64,000 nt of DNA from Ananas comosus (lineage: Eukaryota > Streptophyta > Magnoliopsida > Poales > Bromeliaceae), in contig NC_033625.1 in NCBI RefSeq assembly GCF_001540865.1, positions 10,075,741 to 10,139,740 on the forward strand, in the 5' to 3' direction. The notes under the pieces are model-generated. The model was not told the origin of the DNA, ran no database searches, and saw only the letters and a list, made by a program, of their open reading frames with translations. Position 1 is the stretch's first letter. The number at the start of each line of letters is the position of its first letter. Below are positions 57,126 through 64,000 of this stretch, in pieces. The translations under genes were made by a program, and so were the position numbers.

Positions 57126-59593
57126 TGTCACGCCCCAATCTCCGCCAATTTGGTCGGGTTCGGATCACGTCAACAGACGCCGAACGGACAGAGCCTCCCC
57201 TGTCTGCCCAAGGCTCTAACAACACATATAATTAAGCAATTAACAAGAGAATTGCATATATAATATAAGGCTTACTCGAGGGCAAGCAACAACGGAAGCG
57301 AAAGCTCTAAGCTAAATATACAACACACCTGATGTTTGATTTCTTTTGAACCAAATTCAAGTAAATAATACTATAACATTCCATTCAACCATCATATCTT
57401 TTTACATTTAATTATCCACCAAATACATGATTGTTTTCACTTTACATACCTAAATCAACAAAATAAAGTTGATACATGTATAACAAAAAGGGAATGACTA
57501 CAAAATGCATAAAATCCCCGGTGGCCGCTACCTACGGCGCCAAACCCTTGCCTCGGTCCTCCGCCGCCCCGCTCGTGCTAGGACCTGTAGGGTTAGTGGT
57601 GTGAGAACTACAACGAAGTTCCCAGTGGGCTCGGCATCCGACCTCGCCGACTTACCCACTAGGTCTATCCAGGCATAAGTATTTCAAAGGAAGAAAAGTA
57701 ACCATTACTAATGCAACTAATACCATGCCTGCAAGAAAGAGTCAGTAGATATACAAATTCAATGCAAAAATGGAAATGCATGCATGCTCCAATCATAATC
57801 AAACTTTGGCTCTTACCCAATCTTACCGGTTAACTCTGTTAACCCCAATGACTCACAACCCAAAATTCCTTAATAACGGGGGACTCGAACCTCCCTAGGG
57901 ACCGTCAACTGGTGGGACTTTACCACGCCCAGTGGTGACCAACTCCGGAGCGCACCGCTCGAGGGGAAGCGACCTCCCTCAAGCCAAGACGAAAGGTGAG
58001 TGTCGATCTAATCCTCAACTTGAGGATCCATAGCCACTGGTCACAATGCCAATATCACGATAGGTCTCTACCTATTTATTTTTGCCACTTTCAAGGCCTT
58101 ATCTTCGACCATGTCACTATGGGTCAAACTATTTTCAACGGTCATCTCTCAATGCAATTCTTGTTTCTATGTCACTGACACCCTTGTTTTCTAATGTCCA
58201 AGTCCACACTTACATTCACACATCTCGAGGGTTCAATCACACATGTCCGTTTTGGTTCTATCATTCTCTATGTTCAACTACGTTAGAAGCATAAAAATGA
58301 AATCAAACCAAGTTCCACATGTAGCTACCCTACTATATATGAATGGGTATATATATATATGCTCAAAAATAGAGAAATAGACATAGAGGGGAATCCAACG
58401 ATTCCGGCGTGCACCCCCCACCTCTATGAGTCGTGTGGGTGTAGAATATTAAGGCCCCCGCACTTTACGAAAGTCGATTCCACGCCCTATAATCAAATAG
58501 TGCCATATTAGGCCTTTTTGTAAATGAACTATACTCTAACATTTTCGAAATATTAAACGAAGTTGTCCAACGTGTTTAGGGCACCCCCAATTAGGTTTCT
58601 ACGGGGTCAATTTGTCCCCGAAAAATCATAGGGCAAAAACCCCAATTTCATGCCCTAATGTTGCCATTTTAGGGTTTTCCATGAATCGATCCCAACCCTA
58701 AGCAAAGAATAGCTTAGGTTCATCTAAGAAGCATCCTAGTAAGGTTTCTAAACCTTTGGTACCAACCCTAGGGCTCCAAACATCATTTCCAAGGATTCAC
58801 CATGAGAGCACCTTGAGCTCTCATGGGTTCCATGGTGTTCATGGCTCAAAAGAGCTTCCAAAACCTCTAAGGAGCACAAAGCTCCAAATCTCTTAACCAA
58901 AATCCAAACCCTAGAGGAAAACCTTACAAAACTTACCTCTAGTCCAAGCTCCACCAAGATTCTTCTTGTTGGAGAGCTCCTAGAACCTCCAAAACCTCCA
59001 AATCCACTTTCTTCTCCAAGCTCTTCTTCTTCTTCTCCAAGTTCTAGAGGAGTTCTAGAGAGAGAAAGAGAAAAAATGAGAGGGAGAGGTGTAAATGGCT
59101 GTGGAAGAGAGGGGTGAGTCATATATAGTGTTGTTACAATTGCACTTAAGCCCCTCCACTTGATTCCACTTGATCTGCCCAGACTGGGCATTTTTCGCCT
59201 TCGGGGACCGGTCTCCCCGACCAGGGACCGGTTCCCGAACGGGGGTTTTCCAGGACTTAGCCAAATTTTCGAGTTTTTCGGCTGTTGCGCAGCGAGGGAC
59301 CGGTCTGCCCGTCAGGGACCGGTCTCCCGAGGACCGGTCTCACCACCAGGGACCGGATGCCTCAGGATTTCCTCGCAGGCTACGCGCACGGGGACCGGTC
59401 TCTCCTTCAGGGACCAGTCCCCGAGAGCTCAAAATCTGGGACTTAGCCAGATTTCCAGATTTGCTCTCCGGGTCCCATTTTGCTCCATTTATGAACTCCA
59501 ATGCACTTAGGGTCCACTGTAACTCGTTCAATTCCGCGTTCCGCTTGTTTTGACGGAACTCGGCACGACTTACGAGGGATGTGGTATGTTACA
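57126..59593 (-). repeat. 3' LTR (type II) of the minus element
   Basis: The plus strand starts TGTCACGCCCCAATC and ends GGTATGTTACA, 2468 bp. GGGACCGGTCTC units lie at 59198-59425, TATA-like CATATATAG at about 59109-59117 (read on minus) and a pyrimidine leader at 59000-59070. Conserved inverted repeats lie at 57269-57287, 57597-57629 and 57957-57984. It is followed by TTCTCCACCCCTTAA, a polypurine tract on the minus strand. Confidence 0.93.
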
Positions 59594-59704
59594 TTCTCCA
59601 CCCCTTAATTTAGTTTCGTCCGCGAAACTTCTAAGGTTGAAATTTAAATTTCATACCTCAGGTCGGATCCTCGAAGAGGTGAGGATAACGCTCCCTCATT
59701 TCGC
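59594..59704 (-). pseudogene. 3' end of the minus element interior
   Basis: On the minus strand it ends with the GTTTCGCGGACGAAAC block and AAGGGGTGGAGAA tract. The region before that fits the last codons of the chromodomain tail and the non-coding stretch after it. It is cut by the N at 59705. Confidence 0.8.
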
Positions 59705-59705
59705 T
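59705..59705. other. Single N replacing the element interior
   Basis: It joins the 3' interior to the 5' LTR start. The right side repeats 59399-59593 almost exactly. Confidence 0.92.
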
Positions 59706-59899
59706 NTCTCCTTCAGGGACCGGTCCCCGAGAGCTCAAAATCTGGGACTTAGCCAGATTTCCAGATTTGCTCTCCGGGTCCCATTTTGCTCCATTTATGA
59801 ACTCCAATGCACTTAGGGTCCACTGTAACTCGTTCAATTCCGCGTTCCGCTCGTTTTGACGGAACTCGGCACGACTTACGAGGGATGTGGTATGTTACA
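59706..59899 (-). repeat. 5' LTR start of the minus element, partial
   Basis: It matches 59399-59593 with ACCGGTCC for ACCAGTCC and CGCTCG for CGCTTG. It ends TGTTACA at the TAAGT duplication. Confidence 0.92.
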
Positions 59900-59904
59900 T
59901 AAGT

Positions 59905-60568
59905 ATTTGTGTTCTTTCCGAGCTTTTAACAATTTTTTTTTAAAAAAAAGGGTTTGACGTGTGTAGCATTCCTGTAGAATATTTATTTTCAAATGTTTTT
60001 ACTGATATAGAAGGTTTTATTCTCCAAAAGTGATGTAATATTTAAGGTTATGTAAAGAAATGTATTTTACACAGCATCGACGTTTTTCAACTTAAATTTT
60101 GGCACAATTACTTACTTTTTTATCTGCTTGATGATATTATGGAGATAAGTTCCAATTTTCTTCTTTTAGAAAAAGAGGTTCTTTTTAAAATGGACGAGTT
60201 TCAACTTTTTGGATTAGTTTCAAAGCTAATAAAAAATTAATAAGATTGTGATTTTTGAAATGACACTAAGTGATGATTACGAGTCTAATGAAGTTTTTGA
60301 TCTAGTCCTATTAGGGATAATATTGCAATCTTGATAATTTTTGGAAATATGCCTAATGTTCAAACCTATTTTTGAATGTAGTAAAATAACTTTAAAAAAC
60401 GTAATAGCTGATATTATTAGGGATGATAATCTAAATGAAAAGAATTATGATATCTGGCAAAAAAAAATATAATACATGCAAAATGAATAAGGGGTTTTTT
60501 GAAACTCTCTTTGTCAAATGGTCATGCCTTCGGAAAGCATTACTGCACAGCATAAAAGGAAGGTCTAT
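59905..60568. other. AT-rich spacer, no gene recognised
   Basis: Low GC with scattered short ORFs. I see no coding or repeat signature. Confidence 0.55.
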
Positions 60569-62174
60569 TATAGCACACTGAACTTTAGCAAATTGCTGAG
60601 TTTTAATGTGAGAATAGCATTTTGAGCTATTTCGAAAGTTTTGGTTGATATTCCTGGTGTGTAGGTCTATTTTTGGAGCTTAATAAGAGCGGCAACGAGT
60701 TTTGACATCAAAACCTGCAAAACTGTAGTTTTTGCATTGAGTACCGGTACTGGGTATGAGGTACCAGCACTTAGTAGAAGGCAGATTTGTGCAGTTGTCG
60801 GGTTTTGGGAAACTCGGCTGAGTACTGATACTGCATTGGGGTGTACTGGTACTGCATCGGGCAGGTACTGAATCACAATAGAAATTGAAAATTCCAACGT
60901 TTGGGGCTTGCGGAATTGAATCTCGGGTACTGGAATTGCCCGAGTACTGGTACTCCAATTCGTGTACTAATACTCTGGTGTAGAAACTGAGATACAACAT
61001 AACTAGTGGAACTATTGGACTAGAATTCTAATGGCAATTCTTTATACTTGCTAAGGCAAAAGAAAACATGACAGCTTGCATGTTAAGGACAAATTGTAGA
61101 GCTAAGTTTATCGCACTCAACCAAGATGAACAACTAGAGATGATATTATGACAAGTATTCAACTTTTAGATCGTCGATTGATATTCCATATTTTAGACAT
61201 GATGAATGAGATTTCATACGTACTTGACCATGCTTGTTTGCCTTTGTACTCATTCGTACAAGCTTGTGAGGGTCGCTCCCTATAAGCCGGTACTTCGGAG
61301 TTAGCCTTTGCGACAACATGCTCGCCCGTGCGAAATTGAGCTCCGAAGTAGGATGCCATGGACATTGCTTATTCCTAGCGGGGGAATGTTGACTACCATA
61401 GGGTCATGAGGCACGACACAAGCCGGGACGGCACCTTTGTGTAAGTCCCCATTGATTGGGTAAAAGTTAATTAAACTTGACATTAAACATTACAACTAGT
61501 TGATGCATATATAGCAGTTGGGCATATTTATTAGTTATTACACACTTGTATACTTGATAGTAGTAGAGCTACATGTTGATTGACTTAGTCATATAGAGGC
61601 ACGGTAGTAATTAAATCATTTCATTTTAGCTGTTATATTTTTATACTTCTGTTATATACTATCTTTGCCTCAGTTGACATAGTGGTGTACTTCGCTTTTC
61701 TCGACGGCTTACCCACTGGGAACTATTATTTAATAGTTCTCACCTCCATTGCTTGTTTATTTTTATTTCAGAGCCTTCTACTGCGGGAGAGGCTAGGGAT
61801 CGTGGCAAAGGGTTAGCGACTAGCTAGAGCCTCTTCGGTATTGCCTAGTTGGACCCGAGACACCTTTCTTTTGTTTTTGTTGTGAAAAGTGTACAAGATC
61901 ATTTTGTATAAAGACCATATTCTATTCATAAGATGTACTTTTTGCATGAACTTATTGTATTCATATTCTTGAGAAAGGTTTATGTTCTTTGTAGTAAACT
62001 TGGTGAATTTATTTCATAGAGTAGTACACATGCGTTGATTATCTTGATAGGATCGATCTTTATCCTCCTTGCTTGCTTGTTTTAGTAGACGCTTTGTGTG
62101 CACCAGAGGTGCCTTTTGCGCACGGCGGGTCTGTGCACGTGCCGGATAGGCTTCCGTTGGGATTCGTGCGTGAC
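60569..62174 (+). repeat. 5' LTR (type I) of a plus-strand Ty3/gypsy element, internally deleted
   Basis: It starts TATAGCACACTGAAC (TG changed to TA) and ends GGATTCGTGCGTGACA. At 1606 bp it is about 870 bp shorter than the intact type I LTR at 5187. U3 has degenerate GTACCGGTACTG/GTACTGGTACTG units at 60742-60960. The TATA and leader region seems deleted near 61000. Conserved inverted repeats lie at 61263-61286 and 61712-61744. A primer site follows directly, so it is a 5' LTR. Confidence 0.85.
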
Positions 62175-62180
62175 AGATTA

Positions 62181-62196
62181 TGTTAGTATCAGAGTC
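62181..62196 (+). other. Primer binding site, tRNA-iMet type
   Basis: TTAGTATCAGAGTCTA lies 6-7 bp after the LTR end and resembles the usual TGGTATCAGAGCC site with two changes. The leader to the gag start (62197-62519) has no other feature I can name. Confidence 0.75.
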
Positions 62197-62519
62197 TAGG
62201 GTTGATTCTCAGCAGAACTAGCAAACTATAGGCTGGTTGTACTATAGGAACTAAGAACGTGAGAGACGGGGTTTTTGGTGACTTTTGGTGAAAGCAACAC
62301 AATTGAGTTGTATCTTTAACTTCGAATGGATGGAGTTTGATTGAAGTATGCAATTTCTAACTCCTTGGAAGGTCATGTTGGCGGCCGACAACGTGACATC
62401 GGGGAATAGTTGGGGCTCACTTTATTATTTTCGCATGATTTGAATTCTTGGTTTTATAAGTGGGGTTACATTGGTGTGGGTTGTTCTGACTTATGCATGT
62501 TTTGTTGTTGTAGCTTGTG

Positions 62520-63992
62520 ATGCCGAAGACTCACTCTATGTTAGCCGAGGCGGCCGTGGCAGCTGATCCTGAGGAGGTGGAGTCCTCCGCTACTTTCGGA
62601 TCCAGTGAGGTTCGCGAGTTGAGAGAGTAGTTGGCTCTAGTAACGGATTTGGTTAAGTGACAGTCAGCTACGGCCCACCAGCAAGCGGATGCTGCACGCC
62701 GGCAAGAGGCGAGGATAGAGTGGTTAGAAGATTTATTGCTCCAGCAGGCTTTTGCGAGGATGAGTCAAGACCCTTTACTACTAGCGCCAACAGGATGAGT
62801 AACTGCGGAGGCTCAGCCTCAGATGTCCGGCACTTCTCGTGCAGCCCCGAGCACTAAGCGTAGGAAGGAGGTGGTGGTGACACTGCCGGTCCAGACACCA
62901 CCGATAAGGATGTGCAGTTCTACCGACGATGTTGATTGAAACAAAGCAGGAGTGGCTCATGAATTGTTTAAGTGAGTTCCAGAAGTATAACCCCTGGGTG
63001 CTTGATGATGAGAAAGTGGACCATTGGATTGTTGAGAAGTAGGTTCTTCACATGAAAAAGTTGTTCCATGACATATTTGTGGAGGAGTAAGATAAGGTGT
63101 GATTGGCAACACACCATTTGGATAGAGAGGCATACCAATGGTGCGATGATATTCGAGATGATCCCAATACCGATTTGGTGACGATTACTTGGAAGTGATT
63201 TAAGGAGCTTTTGTCGTTGACTTACTTTCCCCAAAGTGTCAAGCGGCAAATGGAGCAAGATTTGCACAACTTGTGCTAAGGAGATAAGTCTATGGCAGAA
63301 TATGAAAGAGATTTCTCCCGCCTATTACACTGCGTGTCTTTTGTGGTGAGGGACGACGAGGACAAGGCCAACATTTTCGAGTTGGGCATTCGACCATCAC
63401 TCTTTAAGTTGGTCTAGGCTACAAATTTGAAGACCTATTTAGAGGTTGTGGATTGCGCCTTGGTTGTAGAAAAAGGCGCTGAGATTGTTAAGGAGGAAAG
63501 AGAAGATCTGGAAAGGACTAAACGCAAGAGGCAAGCAGCTAAGGGAAGTGTAAATCCAACTCTAGGAGGCCGCCTAAGCATCCGAGGAGCCAATCGCTGG
63601 GACGTGGCTCTACTTCATTGCGAGGAGCACCTGCTCGTAGTCGGCCATCGTGTTGCGTTATTTGTGGCGGTCCTCATGTTTCGCCATAATGCCCACAGCA
63701 TGGGGGTAAATGCTTTCTGTGTGGCCAAGAGGGTCACTTTCGATCGGAGTGTCCGAGAGGTTCTTCACCAGTGCCGTTGTCTACATCCGTGCTAGTTTCA
63801 CTAGGTCAGAGTCAAGGGACTTTATCTACCCATCACCAGGCAGGATGATCACCAGTATTGCAGCAATACGAGGGGTCGCGGCAGGCACCTAGCAGGCGCA
63901 TGTATGCAGTTCAGACAGAGGAGGTAACAGTAGCACGGGAGGTCGCTGCAGGTATCATTTTAATTAATGACATAAGAGTTAGAGCATTATTT
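62520..63992 (+). pseudogene. Ty3/gypsy gag with zinc knuckle, many stops
   Basis: It begins MPKTHSMLAEAAVAADPEEV at an ATG well placed after the primer site. Later blocks include KYNPWVLDDEKVDHW, a HLDREAYQWCDD block, SMAEYERDFSRL and IFELGIRPSLFKLV, which match the capsid part of chromovirus gag. The zinc knuckle CFLCGQEGHFRSEC (C-x2-C-x4-H-x4-C) lies at 63711-63752, preceded by a CCVICGGPH block. More than ten in-frame stops interrupt it. Gag would form the virus-like particle, and the knuckle binds the element's RNA. Confidence 0.9.
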
Positions 63993-64000
63993 GACAGCGG
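63993..64000 (+). pseudogene. Protease active site at the window edge
   Basis: The gag frame runs into a RVRALFDSG block. D-S-G (63993-64000) is the retropepsin catalytic triplet. The rest of pol lies outside the window. Confidence 0.8.

Larger units (their letters stand above)
57126..59899 (-). mobile_element. Two-LTR Ty3/gypsy element, interior collapsed to one N
   Basis: Perfect TAAGT duplications (57121-57125, 59900-59904) enclose, from the left: a full LTR, the 3' end of the minus-strand interior with its polypurine tract, a single N, and the first 194 bp of the other LTR. The two LTR ends differ at two positions in about 194 bp. The body of the element and most of the 5' LTR are missing at the N, so the true locus is probably several kb longer. 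Confidence 0.9.

Noticed and set aside
799..62174. TGTCACGCCCC...GGGGCGTGACA pairs as terminal inverted repeats of a DNA transposon
   Set aside because: Each TGTCACGCCCC is the end of a minus LTR and each GGGGCGTGACA the end of a plus LTR. Four cases have 5-bp duplications that pair it with a TGTWACA-type end, not with another copy of itself.

Overview
This is a repeat-dominated stretch of a plant nuclear genome. The only convincing host gene is an intron-less, GC-rich calmodulin-like gene at 51536-52072 on the minus strand. High GC in that coding sequence beside AT-rich intergenic DNA suggests a commelinid monocot. A pineapple-like genome would fit, but that is inference and no species-diagnostic locus is present.

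Almost everything from 1 to 49829 and from 57126 to 64000 is nested Ty3/gypsy retrotransposon. The C-terminal integrase and group-II-like chromodomain tail, the 2.2-3.3 kb LTRs and the iMet primer site fit the Tekay/Del chromovirus clade. In coding orientation the LTRs start TGTAAYATACC (type II) or TGTARCACACTGGA (type I) and end GGGGCGTGACA. On the opposite strand they therefore look like TGTCACGCCCC...TGTTACA. Most are solo or truncated LTRs. Three solo LTRs have perfect 5-bp target duplications (CTTAT at 5187-7664, CTGCA at 26027-28708, ATTTG at 30923-33485), and one two-LTR element has TAAGT (57126-59899). Internal regions are: a minus-strand integrase remnant (235-798); a frameshift-ridden minus element (11404-18299, cut by a 100-N gap); a plus-strand element with broken pol (30739-47341) and its 3' LTR (47342-49829); and a plus-strand element with 5' LTR, primer site, gag and the start of protease (60569-64000, cut by the window edge).

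The LTRs share an architecture. Upstream of the TATA box lies an array of short CCGG-centred palindromes (GTACCGGTAC, GGGACCGGTCCC or ATCCGGAC). Downstream lie a CT-rich leader and a series of conserved inverted repeats that keep pairing while the bases change.

The strangest feature is 34112 to about 43515. It is written as the base-by-base complement of retrotransposon sequence WITHOUT reversal. Positions 35477-40838 match the complement of 28749-34110 at a constant offset of 6728 wherever compared. It begins right after a single N at 34111. DNA replication cannot produce this, so it is almost certainly an assembly or file error, and ORFs or motifs there (for example the CCTGGCCAGG arrays) should not be read literally.

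Between 49830 and 57120 lies AT-rich unique DNA with the calmodulin-like gene, a TAA-flanked MITE, a hAT-type MITE with an 8-bp duplication, a long-TIR MITE, microsatellites and an orphan primer-binding-like site.
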